Shown here: positions 33,573-42,833 of the stretch, one piece after another | How positions within the stretch are numbered: position 1 is the first letter of the stretch | Layout of the letters: each line of letters opens with the position of its first letter | Origin: Mycobacterium sp. ACS4331 | GTDB taxonomy: Bacteria; Actinomycetota; Actinomycetes; Mycobacteriales; Mycobacteriaceae | Assembly: GCF_001667265.1 (NCBI RefSeq) | Contig: NZ_LZHW01000087.1 | Coordinates: 211,359-275,358 of the forward strand | Length of the DNA: 64,000 bases | Reading direction: 5' to 3' | Translations under genes and position numbers: made by a program | Notes under the pieces: generated by a model | The model's input: the letters and a program-made list of their open reading frames with translations, nothing else | Told to the model about the DNA's origin: nothing | Databases searched by the model: none

Positions 33573-33827
33573 TCAGCGCGTGCTCGACGTGAAGGGCAGC
33601 AGCGCCACCTCGCGGGCGTTCTTGACCGCGACGGCGATGTCACGCTGGTGCTGGACGCAGTTGCCGGTCACCCGGCGGGCACGGATCTTGCCGCGCTCGC
33701 TGATGTAGGTGCGCAGCAGCGCGGTGTCCTTGTAGTCGATGTTCTGGCCCTTCTTGGAGCAGAACACGCACTTCCGAGTCTTGACGGGCTTTTCCGGCGC
33801 AGGACGCCGCTTGTTGGCCTTGGCCAT
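33573..33827 (-). CDS. rpsR: 30S ribosomal protein S18, zinc-ligand (C+) form
   Basis: An 84-residue protein of the small subunit platform. It keeps the cysteines KCVFCSKK and GNCVQHQRD that mark the zinc-binding form; mycobacteria also have a cysteine-free paralogue used under zinc starvation. Its place with rpsF, ssb and rplI identifies it as the housekeeping copy (rpsR1). It starts 39 bases after ssb. Confidence 0.97.
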   Translation of the reverse strand: MAKANKRRPAPEKPVKTRKCVFCSKKGQNIDYKDTALLRTYISERGKIRARRVTGNCVQHQRDIAVAVKNAREVALLPFTSSTR

Positions 33828-33866
33828 GTTCGTTCTCTTTCTAAATATCTGTGTGAATCAAAGTTG

Positions 33867-34379
33867 TCAGAAGGGGGGCTCGTCGTCGGCACCACCAAAG
33901 GAACCCGACGCCGGGGCACTGCCCCACGGGTCCTCGGCCGGAGCGCCGCCGCCACCGCCGGCAGGACGGGAGTTCCCGCCGCCGCCGCCGAAGCCGCCAC
34001 CACCGCCGCCTCCGCGGCTGGCCTTGTTGACCTTCGCGGTCGCGTAGCGCAGCGACGGGCCGATCTCGTCGACCTCGACCTCGACCACCGTGCGCTTCTC
34101 ACCCTCACGGGTTTCGAAGGAGCGCTGCTTGAGTCGGCCGGTCACGATGACACGCGACCCCCGGGTCAGGCTCTCGGCGACGTTCTCGGCCGCCTCCCGC
34201 CAGATGTTGCACCGGAGGAACAGCGCCTCGCCGTCCTTCCACTCCCCGCTCTGCCGGTCGTAGATGCGCGGCGTGGACGCCACCGTGAAGTTGGCCACGG
34301 CAGCACCCGACGGGGTGAAGCGAAGTTCGGGGTCGGCGGTCAGGTTTCCGACGACGGTGATCGTGGTGTCACCAGCCAC
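33867..34379 (-). CDS. ssb: Single-stranded DNA-binding protein
   Basis: A 170-residue SSB. Residues 1-115 are the OB fold (TTITVVGNLTADPELRFTPSGAAVANFTVAS is cut here for brevity to its first half, TTITVVGNLTADPELRF). Then comes a Gly-rich tail with several glycine runs and the acidic tip DDEPPF that contacts partner proteins. It protects single-stranded DNA in replication and repair. The gene lies 88 bases after rpsF in the ribosomal operon, the normal mycobacterial place. Confidence 0.97.
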   Translation of the reverse strand: MAGDTTITVVGNLTADPELRFTPSGAAVANFTVASTPRIYDRQSGEWKDGEALFLRCNIWREAAENVAESLTRGSRVIVTGRLKQRSFETREGEKRTVVEVEVDEIGPSLRYATAKVNKASRGGGGGGGFGGGGGNSRPAGGGGGAPAEDPWGSAPASGSFGGADDEPPF

Positions 34380-34467
34380 GGGATCCTCCTCAAGTCCTGG
34401 TGGAGCGACGGGCGTCTAGGGGTCTTCGCAGGCGAGCCTACGGAAGCACCCCGACGAGCACCGGGCT

Positions 34468-34758
34468 TCAGTGCTTGTCGGTCCTCATCACCTTGGTGCG
34501 CAGCACCGACTCGTTCAGCCCCAGCTGACGGTCGAGCTCGGCCACGGTGGCGGGTTCGGCCTTCACATCGACGACGGCATAGATGCCCTCGGCGTGCTTG
34601 GCGATCTCGTAGGCGAGCCGGCGACGGCCCCAGATGTCGACCTTGTCGACACTGCCGCCGTCCTTGCGGACGACGTTCAGGAACGTCTCCAAAGACGGAG
34701 CTACGGTGCGCTCGTCAAGAGTGGGGTCAAGGATGACCATGATTTCGTATGGACGCAT
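34468..34758 (-). CDS. rpsF: 30S ribosomal protein S6
   Basis: A 96-residue S6 with the usual MRPYEIMVILDPTLDE start, IWGRRRLAYEI core and RTKVMRTDKH end, which pairs with S18 on the small subunit. ATG 34758 follows the strong GGAGGTGAT ribosome site, so the 112-codon reading to 34806 is wrong. It is the first gene of the rpsF-ssb-rpsR-rplI operon. Confidence 0.98.
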   Translation of the reverse strand: MRPYEIMVILDPTLDERTVAPSLETFLNVVRKDGGSVDKVDIWGRRRLAYEIAKHAEGIYAVVDVKAEPATVAELDRQLGLNESVLRTKVMRTDKH

Positions 34759-34983
34759 GGGAACCTCATCACCTCCTATGGTCTTCTCGGCCGTGGCGTG
34801 TTCCACGGCAGGAGGGTCGCCTGCGTCGGCAACCGGCTCAGGCTACAGGAAGTGCGCGCGACCTGCGAAATCGCGTCACCCCACAGCCGTGCGCGCATCA
34901 CGGGTCGGTTGCCCCGACAGTCGGTCCCCGAACGGCACGTTGTTCTCGGGAATCCCCAGGACATGGGGCAGGGTGGCGGCAGG

Positions 34984-35424
34984 TCAGGGCAGGTTGTAGT
35001 CCATCGGCGGGCCGTCCTGGCCGACGAGGTCCCGATCGGCGATCGTCGTCGCGACCTGGGTTCCGTTCTGCTCGGTGGCCTGCACCACGATCACGTCGTT
35101 GACCACGAACTGTGCGCCCGACTCGACGATCTGTGCCGTCTGTGGCGTGATGCGGAACGTGATGAGCTGCCCGTCGCTGGTCTTGGTGGTGATCGAATCG
35201 GCCGCGGTGGCGACCACCTGACCGATGCGCTCGACCGGCGTGGCCGCCGCGTCGACCCCCGGCACCGCGTGGTGAGCCGTGACCGACGGCGACGGGTCGG
35301 GATTGGACAACAGCGCGGGCAACAGCCACCCCGCGGCGGCGGCCGCGGCGACCGCCGTCACCTCCACGGCGCGTCGGCGTCCGCGGTGCTGATCCGGCTG
35401 TCGGTGCTTGTTCACTGTCATCAT
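34984..35424 (-). CDS. Membrane-anchored hypothetical protein
   Basis: A 146-residue protein with a basic start, one hydrophobic helix (VTAVAAAAAAGWLLPALL, residues about 24-42) and an extracytoplasmic domain rich in beta strands (DGQLITFRITPQTAQIV, FVVNDVIVVQATEQN). No family is recognised. ATG 35424, or ATG 35421, follows GGGAG. It lies between rpsF and a divergent membrane protein gene. Confidence 0.7.
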   Translation of the reverse strand: MMTVNKHRQPDQHRGRRRAVEVTAVAAAAAAGWLLPALLSNPDPSPSVTAHHAVPGVDAAATPVERIGQVVATAADSITTKTSDGQLITFRITPQTAQIVESGAQFVVNDVIVVQATEQNGTQVATTIADRDLVGQDGPPMDYNLP

Positions 35425-35630
35425 CAAGGCTCCCGCACGCCGGTTTGTTCCAGGCTGGTGCTGCCCGCCGAGCAAACTTTCGCTACGGCGCTGTGCGGGA
35501 ACGGCGCGCTCTGGGGTTAATACCCACCCAGCCGAGGCCGAAACCGGTCCCGACTCGGCCAGAACCCCCGCGCAACGGCGTTTACGCAGGTAACGTCCGG
35601 TCAGCGGTTCGGGAAGAGATCGGGGACGTG

Positions 35631-36587
35631 ATGCCCACGCTGTTGGAGAAACTGAGCAGTTACCGCGTGGCGGCCGAGACGGCGGCCATCGTGGCGGTGC
35701 TTGTCGTCGTGCGGGCCGTGCTGTGGGAGCTGGGAGTCACCGGCATGTCGACCACGCCGCTGGCCTCCAGCATCATCGGCGGCGGCGTGTTCGTCATGGG
35801 CCTCGTGGTCGCCGGCACGCTGGCCGACTACCGCGACGCCGAACGGGCGCCCACCGACGTCGCCGCCGGCCTGTACGCCTTGTTGCGCGAATCCGAGGCC
35901 ATGCACACGGTCTGGGGCCGGCCCGACATCGCAGCCATGCGCACGCGCCTGGTCAACGTCGTCACCGCGATCCGCGCCGACATCAACGCCGGTGACACCC
36001 GCGAGAGCCAGGCCGCCGTCGAGGACATCTCGGCCTCCCTGCTCGAGCTTGAGGAGTCCGACGTCCCGGCCAACTACATCGTCCGCCTGCGGTCCGAACA
36101 GGCCGCCCTGCGCAAGGCCATCCTGCGCCTCTACCACATTCAGCGCGAGGCGTTCCTGCCGTCGGCGCGCGCGATGATCGTCAGCCTGGTGTTCATCATC
36201 CTGACGATGCTGATGTTCACCGACATGGGCGGGCACATCGAGTCCCTGGTCACGCTGGGATTTCTGGCGTTCTTCTTCATCTACCTGCTGCGCATCCTCA
36301 ACGTGATCGACCAACCGTTCAAGGTCGGCCGGCAGCGCACCGACGACGACGTGAGCCTGTTCCTGTTGACCGAGTTCGTCGTCCACGCCCACGCCGGCGC
36401 GAGCGGCGGGATCGACCACGGCGACATCGCCGCGGTCGCCGAGATCGTCGAGGAGCAGTTGATCGAGGCTGAGGCGGCGCGTGCCGAAGAGGCCGCTGCC
36501 ACAACCGAACCCGATCAGGGTGCCGTCGACATCGCCGAGGACGTCGCAGAACGCCTCATCGAGAACGCCGACGAGTCAGCGCGATAG
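35631..36587 (+). CDS. Bestrophin-like/DUF4239-type membrane protein
   Basis: A 318-residue protein with four membrane helices: two near residues 15-60 (AAIVAVLVVVRAVLWEL; SIIGGGVFVMGLVVAGTL) and two near 180-230 (MIVSLVFIILTMLMF; LGFLAFFFIYLLRIL). Between them is a helical cytosolic part with TLADYRDAERAPTDVA and LRSEQAALRKAILRLYHIQREAFLPSARAM, here only cited by its first half. The C-terminus is acidic. This layout resembles the bestrophin-like anion channel family. Start ATG 35631 has GGGGAC nearby. No operon partner. Confidence 0.65.
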   Translation: MPTLLEKLSSYRVAAETAAIVAVLVVVRAVLWELGVTGMSTTPLASSIIGGGVFVMGLVVAGTLADYRDAERAPTDVAAGLYALLRESEAMHTVWGRPDIAAMRTRLVNVVTAIRADINAGDTRESQAAVEDISASLLELEESDVPANYIVRLRSEQAALRKAILRLYHIQREAFLPSARAMIVSLVFIILTMLMFTDMGGHIESLVTLGFLAFFFIYLLRILNVIDQPFKVGRQRTDDDVSLFLLTEFVVHAHAGASGGIDHGDIAAVAEIVEEQLIEAEAARAEEAAATTEPDQGAVDIAEDVAERLIENADESAR

Positions 36588-38255
36588 CGGTTCGGCCACC
36601 GCGCCGGACGCGTCCACGGGATGAGCCGGCACCGGCACCTCGGCGGGCGCCTTGGCCCGCGGACGCAGCCGATCAGGCAGCCAGCGTGGCGGAGCATCGG
36701 GCGCACCGTCGAACACCCCGCCGACCGGATCGTCGATGCGGCCACCCCACCGCACCAGGTCCTCCTGCGGGCGGTAGATCTGCCGGATCACCAACGCGCA
36801 CAGCACAACCACCGCGATGTCACGCAGCAGGACCGTCACGGTGAACCACTGCTCCGGCAGGCCGCGGTTGGCCTCACCATAGAGGAACAGCATCCGGGGC
36901 ACCCAGACCAGCGCGTCGATCGTCATCCACGCCAACAGAATTCGCCGGTGCGGCAGGGCCAGCACGGCCAGCGGCACAAGCCACAGCGAGAACTGGGGAC
37001 TCCACACCTTGTTGGTCAGCAGGAAGGCCGCCACCACCAGGAACGCCAACTGCGCCACCCGAGGACGCTGCGGCGCGGTCAAGGCGATGTAGCCGATCCC
37101 CAGACAGCACAGCACGAACAGCAGGGCCACAACGGCGTTGAGGATCACCGGGGGTTCCCAGAAGCCGAGGTTGCGGTCGAAACCCGGCCAGCCCGTGAAG
37201 GAGCGCACCACGTTGTAGAGCGAATCCATATCGTCGCCGCGGCGGGCGTTGAGCCGGAAGAACTCCGACCACCCACGTGGGAACAACAGCATGATCGGCA
37301 GGTTCACCAGCAGCCAGGCCGTTATGGCGGCGAAGGCGGCTTTGCCGACCTCCACCAGTCGACCGGTCCGGATGCCGAGCAGCACCAGCGGGACGAACAG
37401 CAGCAGCGGGTACAGCTTGGCGGCCACCCCGAGGCCGATCAGCGCACCGGCCAGCATGGGTCGCCGACGGGCCCAAGCCAACAGACCACCCATCGCGAAT
37501 GCCGTTGCCAGCGCGTCGAAATTGGTGAAGATCTGGAAGATGACCAGCGGTGAGGCGGCGACCAGGAGGGCATCCCAGATGCGTCGGCCCGCCAGCATCG
37601 CCGTCGCCCACACCGTGACCAGCCAGGCCAGCGCGAGCCCCAGTGCCGCGAAGTTGAAGAACATCACCACCTCGGCGACCACCGGGATGGCGACCGTCTT
37701 GGTCACCGCCGTATAGGTTTTCGCCAACGCCATGGACACGTACTGGTAGACACCGGTGAGCACCGGATACTCCATGTAGCGCACGGCCGGGGTGCCGTCG
37801 TACTGCAGTCGCTGGGTGCCGGTGTCGTCGGTCTCGAGCCAACTGGACTTGTACGGAAAGAGCCCCTTGCTCAGCAACTCCGCACCGTAGAGGGGCACGG
37901 TGTCGGAGTAGCACAGCTGGAAGTACGCGCGCTGCTGCGACCAGTTGGCCACCCGCTGATCCGCGGTGCCCTCACCGACGGTCTGCAGGCACGGCGACTT
38001 CGTCGCCCACCCGAGTCCGAGGAACACCAGCGCCACGATGAAGATCACCCGCAGCGGGGTCATGAACCGCGTGCGGCCGATCAACGCGTGGCGGCCGACA
38101 GGACCTCCGCCCACCTCGGCCAGCGCGGCCCCGAGAGCGTCATTGCGGCTGGGCATGTCCCGGTCGTCGGCCGATCGCCGATCGGTGGCCAGCGGCAGCG
38201 GCGACACCGTCGGGCGCGCGTCCGGCTCGGTGTCGGCCCGGTGGTCCGGCGTCAC
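36576..38255 (-). CDS. GT-C type mannosyltransferase-like membrane protein (Rv0051-like)
   Basis: A 559-residue protein with at least ten membrane helices and the topology of polyprenyl-phosphate-dependent GT-C/DUF2029 sugar transferases. The first outside loop contains the acidic YSDTVPLYGAELL region expected for the catalytic Asp, then YMEYPVLTGVYQYVS. Its M. tuberculosis relative is Rv0051, next to ponA1. GTG 38255 overlaps the ponA1 stop (GTGA), so the two are coupled, pointing to cell-envelope work. Its last 12 bases overlap the end of the convergent gene to the left. The sugar acceptor is unknown. Confidence 0.85.
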   Translation of the reverse strand: MTPDHRADTEPDARPTVSPLPLATDRRSADDRDMPSRNDALGAALAEVGGGPVGRHALIGRTRFMTPLRVIFIVALVFLGLGWATKSPCLQTVGEGTADQRVANWSQQRAYFQLCYSDTVPLYGAELLSKGLFPYKSSWLETDDTGTQRLQYDGTPAVRYMEYPVLTGVYQYVSMALAKTYTAVTKTVAIPVVAEVVMFFNFAALGLALAWLVTVWATAMLAGRRIWDALLVAASPLVIFQIFTNFDALATAFAMGGLLAWARRRPMLAGALIGLGVAAKLYPLLLFVPLVLLGIRTGRLVEVGKAAFAAITAWLLVNLPIMLLFPRGWSEFFRLNARRGDDMDSLYNVVRSFTGWPGFDRNLGFWEPPVILNAVVALLFVLCCLGIGYIALTAPQRPRVAQLAFLVVAAFLLTNKVWSPQFSLWLVPLAVLALPHRRILLAWMTIDALVWVPRMLFLYGEANRGLPEQWFTVTVLLRDIAVVVLCALVIRQIYRPQEDLVRWGGRIDDPVGGVFDGAPDAPPRWLPDRLRPRAKAPAEVPVPAHPVDASGAVAEPLSR

Positions 38256-40702
38256 GGCGGCGGAGGCGGCGGCGGAATCGGTGCGTTCGGATCAACCGGG
38301 CCCGGCGGTGCGGCGGGCACGCCGGCGTAGCCGCCGATCTCGGTCGGCTTGGGGAAGGTCTCGTTGTCGGTGCCCTTGAGCGCCCCGTCCATGGTGGCCT
38401 TCCAGATGTCGGACGGCAGACCCGATCCGTACACCGCCCCACCCCACTTGTTCACCAGCGGCTTGTCGCCGCCCGTGGTGCCGACCCAGACCGCGGTGGA
38501 CAGCGACGGGGTGTACCCCACCATCCACGCGTCGCGGTTGGCGCCGGTGTCACCCAGCTGGTTGGTTCCGGTCTTGGCCGCCGAGGCGCGGCCGCCCGCG
38601 AGGTTGTGTCCCTTGGACCAGCCCGCGATCGGCTGCATCGCCGAGGTCACGTTGTCGGCCACATCCTTTTCGATGCGCTGCTCGCCCGAGTTGTCCTGCG
38701 AGTCGGCGTCGAAGAGCACCTCACCCTCGCGGTTGACGACCTTCTGCACGAAGTGCGGGGCGCGATACACGCCCGACGCCGCCAGCGTCGCGTAGGCGGA
38801 CGCCATGTCGATGACGCGGGACTGGTACTGGCCCAGCACCACACCGTTGTTCGGCGGGCCGCCCTCGCCGTCCTCACTGAGCGTGTGGGGGACGCCGGGG
38901 AAGCTGGTCGCGATGCCCGCGCGGTGCGCGGCGTCGGCGACGTCGGCGGGACCGTTCTCGAGCTTGAGCATCAGGCGGTAGTAGCTGGTGTTCAGCGACC
39001 GCTTGAGGGCCTCGGCGATGTTGCAGGTGCCGCAGCCGTCGCCCTCGACGTTGCCGATCTCGATGCCGTTGACCGTCAGCGGAGAACTGTCGATCTGGTA
39101 GCCCAGCCCCATGCCCTGCTCGAGCGCGGCCACCAGTGCGAAGACCTTGAACGACGATCCGGTGGGCAGCCCGGCCTGCGCGAAGTCGAAGCCGTTGGCG
39201 TCCGATCCGCCGTAGTAGGCCTTCACTCCCCCGGTCCTGGGGTCGATCGAGACCACCGCGGCACGCATGTCGGGGTCCTGGCCGTCCAGGTACTCCGAGA
39301 CCGCCTCCTCGGCGGCCGCCTGTGCCTGCGGGTCGATCGTCGTGGTGATCTGCAGACCCTCGGTGTTCAACTGCTGCTCGCTGACATTGAACAGGTCCAG
39401 CAGCTCGCGGATCACCTGGCGCTCGATCAGGCCGTTGGGTCCGGTGGTCTGGTCGGCGTTGCGCGCAGCGTCGGGTGAGACGGTCGGCGGGAACACCTGG
39501 GCCGCTCGATCCTGCTGGGAGAGCACCCCCATGTCGACCATGCCGTCGAGCACCCAGTTCCACCGGTCGGCGGCACCCTCGGGGTCGACGGCCGGGTCCA
39601 GCGTCGAGGGACGCTGGATCAGCGCGGCCAGCAGCGCACCCTCGGCCACCGTCAACTGGTCGACGGGCTTGTCGAAGTACGCCTTGGCAGCGGCGCCGAT
39701 GCCGTACGCACCGCGGCCGAAATAGATGATGTTCAAATACGATTCGAGCACCTGGTCCTTGGACCATTCGCGCGACATCTTGGTCGAGATGACCAGTTCC
39801 TTGGCCTTGCGGACCAGACCGCCCAGACCGCTGCGGGCGTCACCGACCAGGGCGTTCTTGACGTACTGCTGGGTGATCGTCGAGCCACCCTGCATGTCGC
39901 CGCCGAAGATGTTGTTCTTGAACGCGCGCGCGAACCCCGTGATGGAGAAGCCCGGATTGCTGTAGAAGTCCCGGTCTTCGGCGGCCATCACCGCGTCGCG
40001 CACGTGGACGGGGATCTGGTCGATCTTGACGTTGACCCGGTTGCCTTCAGGCGGAACGATCTTGGCGATCTGAGAGCCGTCGCTGGCCAGGATCGTCGAG
40101 ACCTGCGGGGTGCGGATGTCACCGGGCTTGGGCACCTCGACGATGGTGTAGGCCATCGCAAAGGTGATGATCGGCAGCAGCAGGAAGGCCACCACGCACG
40201 CCACGGCGCCGCGACGGACCCAGCGCCAGTTGATGTTCGGAAGCTGCCACCCCGGACCCGTCGGGCCGCCGCCGCCCCCACCGCGCGGTGGTGGCGGTGA
40301 ATCGATCGGCGGCTTGGGCGGCGGTGTTCCCTCCAGTGCAGCCTTGACGACGTCGATCGGGTCGCGAAGGCGCGGATCGGGGTCGCGGACGGGTTCGATG
40401 ATCGCGGTGGGACGCAGGTCCGGCGCGACGGGCGGATTCCCCGAGCGGGAGGCGTGCCGCCCAGGTGCCGGACGGTTCGGAACCGTCGGCCGGACCGGCG
40501 CACCGGCGTCGCGGTTGTCGCGCGGAGTCGTCGTCCGGGCGGGAGGCGTGTCACGCGGCGGCGTCAGCCTGGCCGTCGCGTTGTCGCGGGGCGGGACCCC
40601 AGTTCTGGGCGCTCTTGGCGCCTCGGTCGCGCGCACGTCGTCGCCCGATGCGCCGCGTGGCGCATCAGAGGCGGACCGGTCGTGGCGCCCTTCGCTATTC
40701 AC
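38252..40702 (-). CDS. ponA1: Bifunctional penicillin-binding protein PonA1
   Basis: An 816-residue class A penicillin-binding protein that polymerises and cross-links peptidoglycan. Residues 1-150 are a Pro/Arg-rich cytosolic tail, followed by one membrane helix (AVACVVAFLLLPIITFAMAY). The glycosyltransferase domain has MAAEDRDFYSNPG with the catalytic Glu and GGSTITQQYVKN. The transpeptidase domain has GSSFKVF (SxxK), SLNTSYY (SxN) and AAKTGTNQ (KTG). It ends in a proline run. GTG 40702 overlaps the upstream DUF5318 stop by 8 bases and its own stop overlaps the next gene. Confidence 0.96.
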   Translation of the reverse strand: MNSEGRHDRSASDAPRGASGDDVRATEAPRAPRTGVPPRDNATARLTPPRDTPPARTTTPRDNRDAGAPVRPTVPNRPAPGRHASRSGNPPVAPDLRPTAIIEPVRDPDPRLRDPIDVVKAALEGTPPPKPPIDSPPPPRGGGGGGPTGPGWQLPNINWRWVRRGAVACVVAFLLLPIITFAMAYTIVEVPKPGDIRTPQVSTILASDGSQIAKIVPPEGNRVNVKIDQIPVHVRDAVMAAEDRDFYSNPGFSITGFARAFKNNIFGGDMQGGSTITQQYVKNALVGDARSGLGGLVRKAKELVISTKMSREWSKDQVLESYLNIIYFGRGAYGIGAAAKAYFDKPVDQLTVAEGALLAALIQRPSTLDPAVDPEGAADRWNWVLDGMVDMGVLSQQDRAAQVFPPTVSPDAARNADQTTGPNGLIERQVIRELLDLFNVSEQQLNTEGLQITTTIDPQAQAAAEEAVSEYLDGQDPDMRAAVVSIDPRTGGVKAYYGGSDANGFDFAQAGLPTGSSFKVFALVAALEQGMGLGYQIDSSPLTVNGIEIGNVEGDGCGTCNIAEALKRSLNTSYYRLMLKLENGPADVADAAHRAGIATSFPGVPHTLSEDGEGGPPNNGVVLGQYQSRVIDMASAYATLAASGVYRAPHFVQKVVNREGEVLFDADSQDNSGEQRIEKDVADNVTSAMQPIAGWSKGHNLAGGRASAAKTGTNQLGDTGANRDAWMVGYTPSLSTAVWVGTTGGDKPLVNKWGGAVYGSGLPSDIWKATMDGALKGTDNETFPKPTEIGGYAGVPAAPPGPVDPNAPIPPPPPPP

Positions 40703-41138
40703 TGGCCGTGCGCGCGCCCTTGCGCGCCGGTCGAGTACGCGCCTTGGGTGACTTTGGTGCACCCAGGACGTACGACTTCACCAGGTGATTCCAGCTGCAG
40801 GTTCGGCATACCTCCACCACATGTACCGCGAATTCGTCATATCGAGTTGCCAGCAACACCAGTTCCTCGGCGGTGCGCGCCGATCCCGACACCGGACCCA
40901 GGTGTTCACCGAACACCCAGGACACCAGCGTGAGCTGCTCTTTCCGGCAGATCGGGCACATCACGGAACTGGGCTTGCCATGGAACTTCGCGGCCCGCAG
41001 CAGATAGGGGTTGGCGTCGCACACCTCGCTGACACCCGTCCGGCCGGAGTACACCTCGGCCAGCAGTGAGCGCCGCCGGAGGGCGTAGTCCACCACCTGT
41101 CGCTGCAACCGCACGAAGACCAGAGTACGTCGGCGCAT
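40695..41138 (-). CDS. DUF5318 zinc-ribbon-like protein (Rv0049-like)
   Basis: A 147-residue conserved actinobacterial protein. It has two Cys pairs, CPICRKEQ and VCRTCSWNHL, able to bind one zinc ion, plus the conserved VVDYALRRRSLLAEV and CDANPYLLRAAKFHG. It precedes ponA1 with an 8-base overlap (GTGAATAG), as in M. tuberculosis, so it is probably linked to cell-wall growth; no activity is known to me. The start is uncertain: ATG 41138, or GTG 41114 which gives the family-like MRLQRQ beginning. Neither has a clear ribosome site. Confidence 0.85.
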   Translation of the reverse strand: MRRRTLVFVRLQRQVVDYALRRRSLLAEVYSGRTGVSEVCDANPYLLRAAKFHGKPSSVMCPICRKEQLTLVSWVFGEHLGPVSGSARTAEELVLLATRYDEFAVHVVEVCRTCSWNHLVKSYVLGAPKSPKARTRPARKGARTASE

Positions 41139-41242
41139 TCTGGGCCGAGGAGCGACGGGCCAGCAGCGGGCCACTTCGGTGATCGCGCCGACCTGGTCGC
41201 GCTCACCCCCTGCCAACGCTGTTCACCTCTTACGATCATCGC

Positions 41243-42121
41243 GTGGCAGCAGCAGGTTCTGTGCGACGGACCCCCAACACCCGCGCCAAGGACAGTGATC
41301 GGGACGACACCTGCAAGGTGCTCGACAGCGCCCTGGCAGACGGTCAACTCTCCGGTGAGGAGCACCGCCAACGGGTGGCGGCTGCCACCCGCGCCGCGAC
41401 GCTCGGCGATCTGCAGGCCCTTGTCACCGATCTGCAGACCGAGAACGCGCCCGTCCAACTGCCCGACCTCAAGAGGCCGTCGCCGTGGGCCGGCCGGGTC
41501 GGCGGCGGCTGGGGCATCAGGGCCGCGGTCGCGGCGGTGCTGGTCCTGCTCGGCATCGGCATCGGCTGGGGGTTGTACGGCAACACCCCGTCGCCGCTGA
41601 GCTTCCAGACCGATCCGGGCGCCAAGGCCGACGGCATCCCGGCCAAGGTGCTGACCCCGCCCCGGCAACTGCACTCGCTGGGCGGGCTGACCGGCCTGTT
41701 CGAGCAGATGCGGGTCAAGTTCGGCGACACCATGGGTTACGACCTGACGATCTTCGAGGACTACGCGTCACTGGAGCGCCCCGACCCGGCCGAACCGCGG
41801 CGGGTACTGCGGTACTCCTACCGCGGGGGCTGGGACGACCCGTCCGAGACCAGCACCAGCTCCGACGCCCGACTCGTCGACCTCGGGGCGTTCGACATCC
41901 CGGCTCTGGTCGCACTGGTCCGCGGCGCGCCCGAGACTCTGGGCATCAACCCCGCCGAGGTCAAGAGCACCCACATCAGCATCGAGCCCAACAGCGACAT
42001 GACCGCCCCGCCCGAGAGCATCGAGATCGCCGTCTATGTCACGCCGGAGTTCGGCAACAGCGGATACATCGAGTTCAACGGGGATCTGACCACCAAACGG
42101 GTGAGCTACCCCAGCCCCTGA
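41243..42121 (+). CDS. DUF1707 membrane protein (Rv0048c-like)
   Basis: A 292-residue protein. Residues 17-65 are a DUF1707 domain (DDTCKVLDSALADGQLSGEEH, LGDLQALVTDLQ) of unknown role; a single membrane helix follows (AAVAAVLVLLGIGIGWGLYG) and the C-terminal 180 residues lie outside. GTG 41243 is six bases behind TACGAT, a leaderless-type promoter. It is divergent from the ponA1 operon. The M. tuberculosis counterpart is Rv0048c. Confidence 0.85.
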   Translation: MAAAGSVRRTPNTRAKDSDRDDTCKVLDSALADGQLSGEEHRQRVAAATRAATLGDLQALVTDLQTENAPVQLPDLKRPSPWAGRVGGGWGIRAAVAAVLVLLGIGIGWGLYGNTPSPLSFQTDPGAKADGIPAKVLTPPRQLHSLGGLTGLFEQMRVKFGDTMGYDLTIFEDYASLERPDPAEPRRVLRYSYRGGWDDPSETSTSSDARLVDLGAFDIPALVALVRGAPETLGINPAEVKSTHISIEPNSDMTAPPESIEIAVYVTPEFGNSGYIEFNGDLTTKRVSYPSP

Positions 42122-42158
42122 GCGCTGCCCGTCCGAGAGCACCCATCGGGCTGATGTA

Positions 42159-42177
42159 GCGCCGTATATATCGGCGC
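42159..42177. promoter_or_regulatory. Palindrome GCGCCG-TATATAT-CGGCGC before padR
   Basis: Perfect 6-bp arms around TATATAT, 61-79 bases before GTG 42238, with TACTAT just behind as a possible -10. The likely operator for the PadR protein and so perhaps for padR-ino1. Confidence 0.6.
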
Positions 42178-42237
42178 GATACTATTGCGCGAGGTGTCGA
42201 ACCGCCGTAACGGCGCAACTGTGGGGGAGGTGATCGA

Positions 42238-42783
42238 GTGCTGGAGCTTGCCGTCCTCGGTCTGCTGCTCGAATCCCCCATGCACGGCTACGAACTGCGC
42301 AAGCGGCTCACCGGCCTGCTCGGCGCTTTCCGCGCGTTCTCCTACGGCTCGCTCTACCCGGCACTGCGCCGGATGCAGACCGACGGCCTCATCGTCGAGG
42401 ACGCGGCACCCGAAGGCACCCTCAAGGTCCGTCGCGCGCGGCGGGTCTACCAGTTGACCGATGCCGGCCGCCAGCGTTTCACCGAGTTGGTGGCCGACAC
42501 CGGGCCGGCCAATTACACCGACGACGGGTTCGGTGTGCATCTGGCGTTCTTCAACCGCACACCTGCCGAGGCCAGGATGCGAATCCTCGAGGGCCGCCGC
42601 CGGCAGGTCGAGGAACGCCGAGAAGGACTGCGCGAGGCCATCGCGCGGGCCAGCAACTCGTTCGACCGCTACACCAAGCAGCTGCACCAGCTGGGCCTGG
42701 AGTCCAGTGAGCGCGAAGTGAAGTGGCTCAACGAACTCATCGCCGCCGAACGGGTGGCCCAGGGTCGCAACGACCAGCAGTGA
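42238..42783 (+). CDS. PadR-family transcriptional regulator (Rv0047c-like)
   Basis: A 181-residue regulator. The winged helix is at the start (LELAVLGLLLESPMHGYELRKRL; FSYGSLYPALRRMQTDGLI), followed by a C-terminal helical dimer domain (RILEGRRRQVEERREGLREAI). PadR proteins repress genes beside them. It lies 50 bases before ino1 on the same strand, as in other mycobacteria, and has a palindrome in its own promoter, so control of itself and of inositol synthesis is inferred. Start GTG 42238. Confidence 0.93.
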   Translation: MLELAVLGLLLESPMHGYELRKRLTGLLGAFRAFSYGSLYPALRRMQTDGLIVEDAAPEGTLKVRRARRVYQLTDAGRQRFTELVADTGPANYTDDGFGVHLAFFNRTPAEARMRILEGRRRQVEERREGLREAIARASNSFDRYTKQLHQLGLESSEREVKWLNELIAAERVAQGRNDQQ

Positions 42784-42833
42784 GCAGCTCACAGCCACGA
42801 GTACAGAAGTACACAGATGAAGAGGGAGAACCC

